NCBI RefSeq assembly: GCF_040499845.1
Contig: NZ_CP159342.1
Coordinates: 2,480,001 to 2,544,000, forward strand
Length of the DNA stretch: 64,000 bases
Direction of reading: 5' to 3'
From: Micromonospora sp. CCTCC AA 2012012
GTDB taxonomy: Bacteria > Actinomycetota > Actinomycetes > Mycobacteriales > Micromonosporaceae
Shown: positions 29,435 through 38,334 of the stretch, piece after piece
How the letters are laid out: each line of letters begins with the position of its first letter
How positions within the stretch are numbered: the stretch's first letter is position 1
Translations under genes and position numbers: made by a program
The notes under the pieces: model-generated
The model's database searches: none
What the model saw: the letters and a program-made list of their open reading frames with translations, nothing else
Told to the model about the DNA's origin: nothing

Positions 29435-29435
29435 G

Positions 29436-30743
29436 TCAGCGGCCCCGCCGCTGGTCGACGATCCGGCGCATCTTGCCCATCGACCGCTCCACCCCGTCCG
29501 GCTCGATCACCCGCACCGCGACACTGACGCCGATGGTGTTCTTCACCTGCTCCACCAGCGTCGCGCCGGCCCGCTCGGCCTCGTCGGCGGCCACCCCGGC
29601 GCGGCGCTCCACGTTGACCGTGAGGGTGTCCAGCCGGCCCTGCCGGTCCAGTACGCACTGGAAGTGCGGCGACAGCGCGGGCAGCCGCAGGATCAGCTCC
29701 TCGATCTGGGTCGGGAAGACGTTCACCCCCCGTACGATCATCATGTCGTCGGTCCGGCCGGTGATCTTCTCGATCCGGCGCATCGGGCGGGCGGTGCCCG
29801 GCAGCAGCCGGGTCAGGTCCCGGGTGCGGTAGCGGACCACCGGCATCGCCTCCCGGGTCAGCGAGGTCAGCACCAGCTCGCCCCGCTCGCCGTCCGGCAG
29901 CACCGCGCCGGTGACCGGGTCGATGATCTCCGGGAAGAAGTGGTCCTCCCACAGGTGCGGACCGTCCTTGGTCTCGACGCACTCGACGGCCACCCCGGGA
30001 CCCATCAGCTCCGACAGGCCGTAGATGTCCACCGCGTGGATGTCGAGGCGCTGCTCGATCTCGCGGCGCATGTCCTCGGTCCACGGCTCGGCGCCGAAGA
30101 TGCCCACCTTCAGGCTGGTGCGCCGCGGGTCGACGCCCTGGCGTTCCAGCTCGTCCACGATGGCCAGCAGATAGCTCGGGGTCACCATGACGACGTCCGG
30201 CTCGAAGTCGCGGATCAGCAGCGCCTGCCGTTCGGTCATGCCACCGGAGACCGGGATGACCGTGCAGCCCAGCTCCTCGGCGCCGTAGTGCGCGCCGAGC
30301 CCGCCGGTGAAGAGACCGTAGCCGTACGCCACGTGCACCCGGTCGCCCGGACGACCACCGGCGGCACGGATCGACCGGGCCATCAGCCGCGCCCAGGTGT
30401 CCAGGTCGTTCCGGGTGTAGCCGACCACGGTGGGCCGGCCGGTGGTGCCGGACGAGGCGTGCAGCCGGGCGACCCGCTCCCGCGGCACGGCGAGCATGCC
30501 GAACGGGTAGTTCTCGCGCAGGTCGGCCTTGCCGGTGAACGGGAAGCGGGCCAGGTCGGCCAGCTCCCGACAGTCGTCCGGGTGCACCCCGGCGGCGGCG
30601 AAGGCCTGCCGGTAGTGCGGCACGTTGTCGTACGCGTGCCGCAGCGACCGGCGCAGCCGGTCCAGTTGCAGCGCCCGCAGCTCGTCGACGCCGGCCCGTT
30701 CGACGGGTTCCAGCTCCTCCGGACGAGGGGTGCGGTCCTGCAC
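29436..30743 (-). CDS. paaK: Phenylacetate-CoA ligase
   Basis: A 435-residue PaaK-type adenylating ligase that converts phenylacetate, ATP and CoA to phenylacetyl-CoA. Motifs are LHASSGTTGRPTVVGYT (P-loop), DIYGLSELMGPGVA, RYRTRDLTRLLPG and the PaaK-specific C-terminal GRTDDMMIVRGVNVFPTQIE. Length is normal for the family. The GTG start at 30743 follows AGGAGG. With the thioesterase and hydrolase genes downstream it forms a three-gene minus-strand group. A related aryl acid is an alternative substrate. Confidence 0.92.
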   Translation of the reverse strand: MQDRTPRPEELEPVERAGVDELRALQLDRLRRSLRHAYDNVPHYRQAFAAAGVHPDDCRELADLARFPFTGKADLRENYPFGMLAVPRERVARLHASSGTTGRPTVVGYTRNDLDTWARLMARSIRAAGGRPGDRVHVAYGYGLFTGGLGAHYGAEELGCTVIPVSGGMTERQALLIRDFEPDVVMVTPSYLLAIVDELERQGVDPRRTSLKVGIFGAEPWTEDMRREIEQRLDIHAVDIYGLSELMGPGVAVECVETKDGPHLWEDHFFPEIIDPVTGAVLPDGERGELVLTSLTREAMPVVRYRTRDLTRLLPGTARPMRRIEKITGRTDDMMIVRGVNVFPTQIEELILRLPALSPHFQCVLDRQGRLDTLTVNVERRAGVAADEAERAGATLVEQVKNTIGVSVAVRVIEPDGVERSMGKMRRIVDQRRGR

Positions 30744-30923
30744 GGTGACCTCCTGCGTGACGCGTCCGGCGACGCGGCCACGGCGCCGGGAGATGCTGCG
30801 TACCGTACGCGCTGCACCGGTCGTCCGGCCAGGTCACGGGCCTGGGCAGAGGCCGCCGTCGATGCTCACGCAGCGGCACGGCAGAATGCCGGAGAGTTGC
30901 CGAGGCACGGGAGGCTGCGGAGC

Positions 30924-31985
30924 ATGACGCGTACCGGGACCACGCGGACGGTGCCGGCCGACGGGCGGGCGGAACGGGCGGCGGTGCCCCCGGCGAGCCG
31001 GCGGGACGACCTGATCGCCGTGCTGCTGGGAGCCTGCCTGATCGGTGGCGCCCTCTCCGACGGCTGGGCGCACACCAACATCCTGGACACCATCGAGGGC
31101 TTCTTCACCCCGTGGCACGGGCTGCTCTACGCCGGCTTCACCGCCACCGCGGCCTGGACATTCTGGCTGGCGTACCAGCGCCGGGACAGGGCACCGCACT
31201 GGTGGCGGGACGGCTGGCCGGCCGGCTACCGGGTGGGTGCGCTCGGCGTCGTGGTCTTCTTCGCCGGCGGGCTGGCGGACCTGGTCTGGCACGAGACGCT
31301 CGGCGTCGAGGTGGGGCTGAACGCCGGATTCAGCCCCAGCCACCTGCTGATCGACACCGGCGCGGTGCTCCTGCTGACCAGCCCGCTGCGCTCCTGGTGG
31401 GCCAGCGGCGAGGGCGGGCTCCGGTCGGTGACCGGGGTGGCGTCGATGACGCTCGGGGCGATGGCGACGACGATCCTGCTCAGCCACTCGACGGCGTTCC
31501 TGACCGCCGCGCCGACCCACCCGATCGGCGCCGCCGGCGCCCAGCAGCCGGCGATCCTCGGCGTCGACGCGTACCTCGTCACCACGGTGGCCCTCGGCGC
31601 GCCGTTCCTGCTGCTGCACCGGCGGCGGGCGACCCTCGGCGCCGCCGCCGCGATCGTCGCCGGGCCCGCGCTGTTCATCATGGTGATGTACGAGTTCCCC
31701 GGCGCGCAGCCGGTCGCCGCGCTGACCGCCGTCCTCGGCGCGTTCGTCGCGGACCTGGTGCTGACCCGGCTCGACGCGGTACGCGGCGCCGACGCCCCAC
31801 TGCGGCTGCCGCTGGCCGGCGCGGTCTTCGCCGCCTGCGTCTGGGGCGGTCACCTGCTCGGCCTGGCGCTGACCGACGGGATCCGGTGGACGCCGGAGGT
31901 GTGGACCGGGATCATCACGCTCACCGCGTTCGAGGGCGCGCTGCTCGGCGGCCTGGCCGCCCGCCCGACCCCGACCGCCGGCTAG
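30924..31985 (+). CDS. Polytopic membrane protein with conserved intramembrane His, function unknown
   Basis: A 353-residue integral membrane protein with about eight hydrophobic segments. Notable are polar residues set in membrane-facing motifs: DGWAHTNILDTIEGFFTPWH, LADLVWHETLGVEVG and NAGFSPSHLLIDTG, which suggest a metal or heme site. I do not recognise the family beyond its being seen in actinobacteria. The ATG at 30924 has GGGAGG 12 nt before it and a closer GCGGAG. It is divergent from paaK and convergent with the MarR gene, 27 bp from the latter. Confidence 0.65.
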   Translation: MTRTGTTRTVPADGRAERAAVPPASRRDDLIAVLLGACLIGGALSDGWAHTNILDTIEGFFTPWHGLLYAGFTATAAWTFWLAYQRRDRAPHWWRDGWPAGYRVGALGVVVFFAGGLADLVWHETLGVEVGLNAGFSPSHLLIDTGAVLLLTSPLRSWWASGEGGLRSVTGVASMTLGAMATTILLSHSTAFLTAAPTHPIGAAGAQQPAILGVDAYLVTTVALGAPFLLLHRRRATLGAAAAIVAGPALFIMVMYEFPGAQPVAALTAVLGAFVADLVLTRLDAVRGADAPLRLPLAGAVFAACVWGGHLLGLALTDGIRWTPEVWTGIITLTAFEGALLGGLAARPTPTAG

Positions 31986-32012
31986 GCCCCCGCCGGTGCC
32001 CGCCGACCGAGG

Positions 32013-32462
32013 TCAACGGCCGGCGGGCAGGCGGTGCAGGGCGTCCACCAGCGGTGCCAGCTCGGGGGTGCGTTCGGCCTCGGCGAGCGCGTCGGCGAGC
32101 ACCCTGTCGTGGGTCGGCCGGGCCCGGGCCAACAGCTCGGAGCCGGCTGGGGTGAGCTCGGTGTAGATGCCGCGCCGGTCGTCCGCGCAGAGGATCCGGG
32201 TGAGCAGTCCGCGTTCCTCCAGCCGGGTGACGAGCCGGGTGGTGGCGCTGCCGGAGAGCGCGGCGGCGCGGGCCAGCTGGCGCATCCGCATGTGCCAGCC
32301 GTCCTGCCGGGACAGGGCGTCGAGCACCGTGTATTCCACGACGGAGAGCTGGTGCTCGGCCTGAAGGGCACGCTCCAGGGACGTCTCGATCAGCCCGTGC
32401 ATCGCGGCGAGCGTGCGCCAACCCTGGGCGCGGATCTCCACCGCGTCGTCCCCGATGCCCAT
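32013..32462 (-). CDS. MarR-family transcriptional regulator
   Basis: A 149-residue winged-helix repressor of the MarR family: SVVEYTVLDALSRQDGWHMRMRQLARAAALSGSATTRL (helix-turn-helix, shown in part, residues 40-75) followed by the wing RILCADDRRGIYTELTPAG. It is divergent from the MFS transporter gene at 32611, and palindromic sequence lies between them, the standard arrangement for repression of an efflux pump released by its substrate. The ATG is at 32462. Confidence 0.9.
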   Translation of the reverse strand: MGIGDDAVEIRAQGWRTLAAMHGLIETSLERALQAEHQLSVVEYTVLDALSRQDGWHMRMRQLARAAALSGSATTRLVTRLEERGLLTRILCADDRRGIYTELTPAGSELLARARPTHDRVLADALAEAERTPELAPLVDALHRLPAGR

Positions 32463-32527
32463 CTCCGCCCGCCTTCCGCTGTGACCTGCGTCCCCCAGGC
32501 TAGCACGCTTGCGCCGATAGAAAGCGC

Positions 32528-32564
32528 GTGCAACTATTTTGGTTGTCTACGCGGGTAGTTGCAC
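32528..32564. promoter_or_regulatory. MarR operator candidate
   Basis: GTGCAACTA at 32528-32536 is perfectly mirrored by TAGTTGCAC at 32556-32564. A smaller imperfect palindrome, CAACTATTTTGGTTG, lies at its left side and has the length of a typical MarR site. The block is the most AT-rich part of the MarR/MFS divergent gap. Confidence 0.65.
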
Positions 32565-32610
32565 ACGCCTCTCATCGCCGCACCTCTCCCGACCCCACGA
32601 AGGAAACGTC

Positions 32611-33837
32611 ATGTCCCAGCGCACCAGCGCCCTGCCCGGCGGCCTGCTCGCCCTCGCGATCGGGGCGTTCGGCATCGGCCTCACCGAATTCGTGATCATG
32701 GGACTGCTCCCCCAGGTCGCGGCGGACTTCGCGGTCAGCGAGCCGGTCGCCGGGTGGCTCATCTCCGGCTATGCGCTCAGCGTCGCCGTCGGCGGGGTCG
32801 CACTCACCGCCGCGGTGACCCGGCTGCGCCGCAAACACGTCCTGCTGGCCCTGATGGTGCTCTTCGTCATCGGCAACCTCCTCTCCGCCGTCGCCGGGAC
32901 GTACGCGGTGATGCTGGCCGGACGGATCGTCGCCGCCCTCTGCCACGGGGCCTTCTTCGGCATCGGCGCGGTGGTGGCCGCCGGTCTGGTCGCTCCCGCC
33001 CGACGGGCCGGCGCGATCGCGATGATGTTCGCCGGCCTGACCACCGCCAACGTGCTCGGCGTGCCCTTCGGCACCTTCCTCGGCCAGCACTTCGGCTGGC
33101 GCTCCACCTTCTGGGCGATCACCGGCATCGGCGTGCTCGCCCTGGCCGGCCTGGCCCTGCTGGTGCCCGGCCGTGGACCGGCCACCGACGTCCCGCCGGC
33201 CGGCGGACTCCGCCGGGAGCTGCGCGCCTTCACCCACCCGCAGGTCTGGTTCTCCCTGCTCGTGACGGTCCTCGGCTTCGGCGGCATGTTCGGCGCGTTC
33301 ACCTACATCGCGTACACCCTCACCGAGGTGAGCGGCTTCGCGACCGCGACCGTGCCGTGGCTGCTGGTCCTCTTCGGGGTGGGGCTCTTCGTCGGCAACC
33401 TGGCCGGCGGACGGGCCGCCGACGCCGCGCTGTCGCGCACGCTGGTCACCGTGCTCGCGGTGCTCACCATGGTCCTGGTCGGCTTCGCGCTGACCGCCGG
33501 GAATCCGGCCCTGACCGTCGGGTCGCTGCTGCTGATGGGGGCCTTCGGCTTCGCCACCGTGCCGCCGCTGCAGATGCGGATCATGAAGTACGCCCACGAG
33601 GCGCCCACCCTGGCCTCCGGCGCCAACATCGCCGCCTTCAACCTGGGCAACGCCCTGGGCGCCTGGATCGGTGGGCTCACCATCAGCGCGGGTCTCGGCT
33701 TCACCGCACCCATCTGGGCCGGGGCCGCCCTCACCCTGGCCGGCCTCGGTGTGCTCCTGGTGGCCGAGCGGCGGGCGAGGCGGGCCGTTCCCCGCCGCCC
33801 GCTGGCCACCGCCGACCTGGTCGACGCCGCGGCCTGA
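32611..33837 (+). CDS. MFS transporter, DHA1 drug efflux type
   Basis: A 408-residue 12-helix major facilitator. It opens ALAIGAFGIGLTEFVIMGLLPQVA, has the motif-A-like loop VTRLRRKHVLLALM and the antiporter region motif GLTTANVLGVPFGTFLGQHFGWR, as in AraJ/CmlR-type proton-drug antiporters. The ATG at 32611 follows AGGAAA. Control by the divergent MarR gene is likely. Substrates cannot be inferred beyond small hydrophobic or drug-like compounds. Confidence 0.88.
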   Translation: MSQRTSALPGGLLALAIGAFGIGLTEFVIMGLLPQVAADFAVSEPVAGWLISGYALSVAVGGVALTAAVTRLRRKHVLLALMVLFVIGNLLSAVAGTYAVMLAGRIVAALCHGAFFGIGAVVAAGLVAPARRAGAIAMMFAGLTTANVLGVPFGTFLGQHFGWRSTFWAITGIGVLALAGLALLVPGRGPATDVPPAGGLRRELRAFTHPQVWFSLLVTVLGFGGMFGAFTYIAYTLTEVSGFATATVPWLLVLFGVGLFVGNLAGGRAADAALSRTLVTVLAVLTMVLVGFALTAGNPALTVGSLLLMGAFGFATVPPLQMRIMKYAHEAPTLASGANIAAFNLGNALGAWIGGLTISAGLGFTAPIWAGAALTLAGLGVLLVAERRARRAVPRRPLATADLVDAAA

Positions 33838-34011
33838 GGCCCCGGCCGGTCAGCCGGCCCGGGCGTCACCGCGTTCCGGCGTCGTCCGGCCCCGGAGATA
33901 TGATCGTCCGGAAACCGGCGGTGGGGCCCGCCGTCCCGGCCCACGCCGGGAGAACCGCGACAGCGTCGCCAACGGTCCCTGCCAGTGATGCCCGTCCTGG
34001 TGGGAGGCACC

Positions 34012-34488
34012 GTGTCCCCAGAGCCCCGGATCGACCCCGACGTCGACCTGCGGGTACCCGCCGACCGGGGTGAGCTGACCGCCCACCCCGCGGCGGTGCT
34101 CGGCGCGATCGCCGCCGGCGGGGTGCTCGGCGCGCTGGCCCGGGCCGGCGCGCAGACCGCGTACCCGCACCCGCCGGGCGGCTTCGCCTGGGCCACCTTC
34201 GGGGTCAACCTCACCGGCTGTCTGCTGATCGGCGTGCTGATGGCGGTGATCAGCGCCCGGCCCACCGGCCCGCTGGTCCGGCCCTTCCTCGGCGTCGGGG
34301 TGCTGGGCGGCTTCACCACCTTCTCCACGTACGTGGTGGACGTGCAGAAGGCGGTGGCGGCCGGGGCGGCGGGCACCGCGCTGGCCTACCTGGCGGCCAC
34401 CCTGGTCGGCGCGCTGGTCGCGGTCTGGGTCGGCGACGCCGCGACGACCCGGCTGCTGGCCCGGCGCAGCGGTGGGCAGGCCCGGTGA
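34012..34488 (+). CDS. crcB: Fluoride channel CrcB/FluC, first subunit
   Basis: A 158-residue four-helix membrane protein of the Fluc family, which exports fluoride. The diagnostic segments are FGVNLTGCLLIGVLM and FLGVGVLGGFTTFSTYVVD. It has an N-terminal hydrophilic extension of about 30 residues. The GTG at 34012 is favoured because GGGAGG precedes it; an ATG at 33988 is possible. Its last bases overlap the start of a second crcB gene (GTGA), so the two probably form a heterodimeric channel, as is common for paired actinobacterial crcB genes. Confidence 0.88.
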   Translation: MSPEPRIDPDVDLRVPADRGELTAHPAAVLGAIAAGGVLGALARAGAQTAYPHPPGGFAWATFGVNLTGCLLIGVLMAVISARPTGPLVRPFLGVGVLGGFTTFSTYVVDVQKAVAAGAAGTALAYLAATLVGALVAVWVGDAATTRLLARRSGGQAR

Positions 34489-34847
34489 CCGTCCTGCTGG
34501 TCGCGCTCGGGGCGGCGCTCGGCGCGCCGCTGCGCTACCTCACCGACCGGGCCGTCCAGGCCCGGCACGACTCGCCCTTCCCGTGGGGCACGCTCACCGT
34601 CAACGTGGTCGGGTCGATGCTGCTCGGCGCGGTCGTCGCGCTTCCGGCCGCCCCCGCGGTGACCGCGCTGGTCGGCACCGGCTTCTGCGGGGCGCTGACC
34701 ACCTGGTCCACGCTCAGCTACGAGACGCTGCGGCTGACCCGGCAGGGCGCCCGCTTCCACGCCCTGGCCAACGCGCTGGCCAGCGTGGTGGCCGGGCTGG
34801 GCGCGGCCTCGCTCGGTTTCGCCGTCGCCCACGCCCTGACCGGCTGA
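34485..34847 (+). CDS. crcB: Fluoride channel CrcB/FluC, second subunit
   Basis: A 120-residue Fluc protein with LGAPLRYLTDRAVQAR, GTLTVNVVGSMLLG and GTGFCGALTTWSTLSYET, all diagnostic. It is shorter than the first subunit and lacks its extension. The coupled start suggests equimolar expression with the partner. Its stop lies 1 bp from the stop of the convergent cbiX-cobA gene, with no terminator between them. Confidence 0.9.
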   Translation: MTVLLVALGAALGAPLRYLTDRAVQARHDSPFPWGTLTVNVVGSMLLGAVVALPAAPAVTALVGTGFCGALTTWSTLSYETLRLTRQGARFHALANALASVVAGLGAASLGFAVAHALTG

Positions 34848-34848
34848 T

Positions 34849-36492
34849 TCACCCGGCGGGGGCGCGCAGCGCCACCACCGGCCCGAGCACGAAGACGGCC
34901 GGTGGGCGTACCCGCTCCCGGGCGGTCAGCGCGCCGACCTCGTCGAGCCGACCGGTCAGGGTCCGCTGACCGGCGTGGCCGGCGTCCTGCACCACCAGCA
35001 CCGGGGACCCCGGGTCACGGCCGTGCGCGACCAGCACCGCCGCGATCTGGTCGATGGTGTCGACCGCCATCAGCAGCACCACGGTCCCCCGGGCGCGGGC
35101 CAGCGCCGGCCAGTCCACCAGCGAGTCGGGGTGGTCCGGCGGCAGGTGACCGGAGACCACCGTGACGTCGTGGGCGACGCCCCGGTGGGTGACCGGCACG
35201 CCGGCCATCCCCGGCGCGGCGACCGCGCTGCTCACCCCGGGCACCAGCACCGTCGGCACCCCGGCCGCCGCGCAGGCCTGCACCTCCTCGTGGCCACGAC
35301 CGAAGACGTACGGGTCGCCGCCCTTGAGCCGGACCACCCGGCGGCCGGCGCGGGCGTGGGTCACCAGGGCGTCGTTGATGGTGTCCTGCCCGACCGACGG
35401 GCCGCGCGGCACCTTCGCCGCGTCCACCACCAGCACGTCGGGGCGCAGCCCGGCGAGCAGGCCGGCCGGGGCGAGCCGGTCGGCCACCACCACGTCCGCG
35501 GCGTCCAGCAGCGCCTTCCCGCGTACGGTGATCAGGTCGTCGGGGCCGGGCCCGCCGCCGACGATGGCGACCTGACCGGGACGCAGCGCCGGCTCGTGGT
35601 GATGGTCGTGATGGTGATGGCCGTGGCCGTGCGCGGGGTCGTCGGGGTGGTGGTGCGGGGTCTGCGGCCGCCCCACCTTGTCGGCGAACCCGGGCAGCGC
35701 CACCCGGTAGGCGCAGGTGTCGCAGTTCATCCGGATGTCCCCGCGCAGCGCCTCGGCGTGCCGCTGGAGCACCAGGTCGGCGAGGGCGTCGCAGTCGCCG
35801 ATCAGGTCGGCCACCCGCACGTCCAGCTCCGGGTGCTCCCCCGCGTACGTCGTGGTCTGCGCGACGATCCGGTCCGGCAGCACCCCGGCGAAGAGGAAGT
35901 ACGGGGCGACGACGATCCGGCGGGCGCCGAGCCGGCGCAGCCGCTCCAGCACGGCCGGCACGGACGGCTCGGCGAGGGAGATGAACCCGGGCTCGACGCC
36001 CGCGTAGCCGCGTCCCTCCCACAGCAGCCGGGCCACCTTCGCCACCTCGGCGTTGGCGTCCGGGTCGGTGGAGCCCCGACCGATCAGCGCGACCCAGGTG
36101 CCGGCCCGGTCGTCACCGTCGAGGACCGTGTCGATCCGTGCGGCGAGGACGTCGTGCAGCAGCGGGTGCGGACCGAGCGGCCGGCCGTAGGCGTAGCGCA
36201 GGCCCGGGTGGCGCTGCTTCTCCCGGGCGAGGGCGGCCGGGATGTCGCCCTTGCCGTGCCCGGCCGCGGCGAGCACCAGCGGCAGCGCGACCAGGTTCCG
36301 GCTGCCCCGCCCGACCAACGCGCCGACCGCGTCGGTCAGCGGCGGGCGGGACAACTCGATGAAGCCACCCTCGACGTCGTCGACGACGTTCCGGCGGCGG
36401 ATCCGGTCGACCAGGGCGGCGAACTGGGCCACGCCGGGTGCGCTGCGGGTGCCGTGCCCGACGATCAGCAGCGGGGTGCGGTCCGGGGTCAT
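34849..36492 (-). CDS. cobA: Sirohydrochlorin cobaltochelatase CbiX fused to uroporphyrinogen-III C-methyltransferase
   Basis: A 547-residue fusion serving the first steps of corrin synthesis. Residues 1-250 are two CbiX-type chelatase repeats with His13 (IVGHGTRS) and His79 (LAAAGHGKGD). Then come the MxCxxC motif MNCDTC at 255-260, known from the Fe-S-containing CbiX of Bacillus megaterium, and a His-rich stretch at 280-299. Residues 307-547 are the methyltransferase (VGGGPGPDDLITVRG, RLKGGDPYVFGRGHEE) that makes precorrin-2. Methylation and cobalt insertion are thus coupled on one chain. The His run may store or deliver cobalt. It is the last gene of the B12 series. Confidence 0.9.
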   Translation of the reverse strand: MTPDRTPLLIVGHGTRSAPGVAQFAALVDRIRRRNVVDDVEGGFIELSRPPLTDAVGALVGRGSRNLVALPLVLAAAGHGKGDIPAALAREKQRHPGLRYAYGRPLGPHPLLHDVLAARIDTVLDGDDRAGTWVALIGRGSTDPDANAEVAKVARLLWEGRGYAGVEPGFISLAEPSVPAVLERLRRLGARRIVVAPYFLFAGVLPDRIVAQTTTYAGEHPELDVRVADLIGDCDALADLVLQRHAEALRGDIRMNCDTCAYRVALPGFADKVGRPQTPHHHPDDPAHGHGHHHHDHHHEPALRPGQVAIVGGGPGPDDLITVRGKALLDAADVVVADRLAPAGLLAGLRPDVLVVDAAKVPRGPSVGQDTINDALVTHARAGRRVVRLKGGDPYVFGRGHEEVQACAAAGVPTVLVPGVSSAVAAPGMAGVPVTHRGVAHDVTVVSGHLPPDHPDSLVDWPALARARGTVVLLMAVDTIDQIAAVLVAHGRDPGSPVLVVQDAGHAGQRTLTGRLDEVGALTARERVRPPAVFVLGPVVALRAPAG

Positions 36493-37079
36493 GGCGTCTC
36501 CTCCAGATAGAGCAGGGCGTTGAGGGCGGCGGCGGCGACCGCGGAGCCGCCCTTCTCGCCCACGTTGGACACCGCGGGCAGGCCGGCGGCCCGCAGCGCG
36601 GCCTTGGACTCGGCAGCGCCGACGAAGCCGACCGGCAGTCCGACGACCAGCGCGGGCGCGACGTCGAGGGTGATCAGTTCGACCAGCGCGGTCGGCGCGC
36701 AGCCGACCACCCAGACCGCGCCGGGGCCGACCCGCTCGTACGCGATCCGTACCGCCGCCGCCGAGCGGGTCAGCCCGGCCGCCCGGGCCAGCTCGGCGGC
36801 GGCCGGCTCGGCGACCGGGCAGACGGCCTCCCGGCCGGTGATGCCGGCGGCCACCATCCAGACGTCGGTGACGACCGGGGCGCCGGCGCGCAGCGCAGCC
36901 AGCCCACCGGCCAGGGCGGTCTCGTCGCAGACCAGGTCGGCGACGTAGTCGAGGTCGGCGCTGGCGTGCACCACCCGCTCGGTGACCGCCCGGGTCAGCG
37001 GCGGCAGGTGCGACAGGTCGACCCGGGAGCGCAGGATCCGGTAGGACTCGACCTCGATCGGATGCACCGCCCGGCTCAT
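36489..37079 (-). CDS. cobH: Precorrin-8X methylmutase
   Basis: A 196-residue CobH/CbiC enzyme that moves the C-11 methyl to C-12 to give hydrogenobyrinic or cobyrinic acid. The family opening HPIEVESYRILRSRVDLSHLPP is present with a conserved His, then RVVHASADLDYVADL and GLPVGFVGAAESKAAL. Length is normal. It overlaps both the transporter gene upstream and the cbiX-cobA gene downstream by 4 bp (ATGA). Confidence 0.94.
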   Translation of the reverse strand: MSRAVHPIEVESYRILRSRVDLSHLPPLTRAVTERVVHASADLDYVADLVCDETALAGGLAALRAGAPVVTDVWMVAAGITGREAVCPVAEPAAAELARAAGLTRSAAAVRIAYERVGPGAVWVVGCAPTALVELITLDVAPALVVGLPVGFVGAAESKAALRAAGLPAVSNVGEKGGSAVAAAALNALLYLEETP

Positions 37080-38158
37080 CCGTCCACCCGCCCGTGGCGG
37101 CGGTCGAGGCCGGCCAGCCGCCAGGTCAGCACCGCACCGGCCCAGGCCAGCACGAAGAGCGCCACCACGGCGTAGCCGAGCTGCTCGAAGTGGTCGGCGA
37201 TCGAGGCGTACCCGGCCAGGGCGGTGACGCCGAACCGGTCGGTGAGCAGCCCGGCCAGGTAGACGCTGGCCACCAGGCCACCCACCAGCACGGTCATCCC
37301 GGTGGTGGCCAGGTTGTACCAGAGCCGCCGGGCCGGCTGCCGGTACGCCCACGAGTAGGCGCGGCTCATCAGCAGGCTGTCGGCGGTGTCCATGGCGGAC
37401 ATCCCGGCGGCGAAGAGCAGCGGCAGGGTGAGCAGGGCCAGCACGGGCAGGCCGCCGGCCGCGGCGGTGCTGGCCGACAGGGCCAGCAGGGTCACCTCGC
37501 TGGCCGTCTCCAGGCCGAGGCCGAAGAGGAACCCGACCGGGGCCATGTGCCACGAGGAGCGGACCAGCGTACGGGCGCGGGCGCCCAGCACCCGGTGCAG
37601 CAGGCCCCGGTTGAGCAGCAGCAGGTCCAGCTCGGACTCGTCGAGCACGCCGGCCCGCAGCCGCCGCCACAGCCGGGCCAGCCCGGTCAGCACCACCGCG
37701 TTGAGGACGGCGACCAGCGCCAGAAAGAGCGTCGCGGTGACCGCGGCGACGGTGGCGCCGACCTCGCGGACCCGGGCCATGCCGGTGCCGCTGAAGTGGG
37801 CGGAGGCCAGACCGATCACCAGGGCCAGCAGCAGCACCACCGCGCTGTGCCCGAGGGCGAAGAAGAAGCCGACGCCGACCGGTCGCCGGCCGCGCAGCAG
37901 CATCAGCCGGGTGGTGTCGTCGATGGCGGCGATGTGGTCGGCGTCGAAGGCGTGCCGCACCCCCAGCAGGTACGCGAGGGTGCCCGCCCCGGCGAGGCCG
38001 CCGGCCGCCACCGGCTGGTCGTTCCAGTACAGGTAGAGGCTGACACCGGCGACGTGCAGGGCGGCGACGGCGCAGATGATGCCGCCGAGGCGTACCCGCT
38101 CGGCGCGGCTCCACCGGCCGGTGGGTGGGCCGGCGGTGGTGGGGGTGGTGGCGGTCAT
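37076..38158 (-). CDS. NiCoT-family nickel/cobalt transporter
   Basis: A 360-residue integral membrane transporter with the NiCoT signature RHAFDADHIAAIDD (His69 and Asp74-His75), the helix II metal-selectivity motif of HoxN/NixA/NhlF proteins. Other family segments are GFFFALGHSAVV and LGLETASEVTLLAL. Embedding between cobH and ferredoxin genes points to cobalt uptake for B12. The ATG at 38158 overlaps the ferredoxin stop. The upstream open frame is out of the real start. Confidence 0.92.
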   Translation of the reverse strand: MTATTPTTAGPPTGRWSRAERVRLGGIICAVAALHVAGVSLYLYWNDQPVAAGGLAGAGTLAYLLGVRHAFDADHIAAIDDTTRLMLLRGRRPVGVGFFFALGHSAVVLLLALVIGLASAHFSGTGMARVREVGATVAAVTATLFLALVAVLNAVVLTGLARLWRRLRAGVLDESELDLLLLNRGLLHRVLGARARTLVRSSWHMAPVGFLFGLGLETASEVTLLALSASTAAAGGLPVLALLTLPLLFAAGMSAMDTADSLLMSRAYSWAYRQPARRLWYNLATTGMTVLVGGLVASVYLAGLLTDRFGVTALAGYASIADHFEQLGYAVVALFVLAWAGAVLTWRLAGLDRRHGRVDG

Positions 38159-38334
38159 CGCTCTCCTCGGGCTTCTCCGGTGGCGCGGATGGCGTCCACG
38201 GGGCAGATCTCCAGGCATTCCAGGCAGCCGGTGCACCGGTCGATGACCCGTAGGCCGCCGGGGGTGGGGCGGATCGCGTGCACCGGGCAGGTGAGCAGGC
38301 AGGCGCCGCAGCCCTGGCAGGCGTCGATGGTCAC
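38155..38334 (-). CDS. Small 2[4Fe-4S] ferredoxin
   Basis: A 59-residue bacterial-type ferredoxin with two cluster motifs: CQGCGACLLTCP and CTGCLECLEICP. It would carry two [4Fe-4S] clusters. The GTG at 38334 overlaps the cbiG-cobJ stop as GTGA. A ferredoxin so tightly coupled to the ring-contracting methyltransferase is notable because CbiH60 of Bacillus megaterium carries its own Fe-S cluster; here the redox function may be a separate protein. That link is inference. Confidence 0.9.
   Translation of the reverse strand: MTIDACQGCGACLLTCPVHAIRPTPGGLRVIDRCTGCLECLEICPVDAIRATGEARGER

Noticed and set aside
33890..34005. Fluoride (crcB) riboswitch upstream of the crcB pair
   Set aside because: The sequence GGAGAT...TCC followed by AAACCGGCGG and a later TGATGCCC recalls the motif, but the loop has no complement for the essential pseudoknot and spacing is off. 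An Infernal search with RF01734 would settle it.
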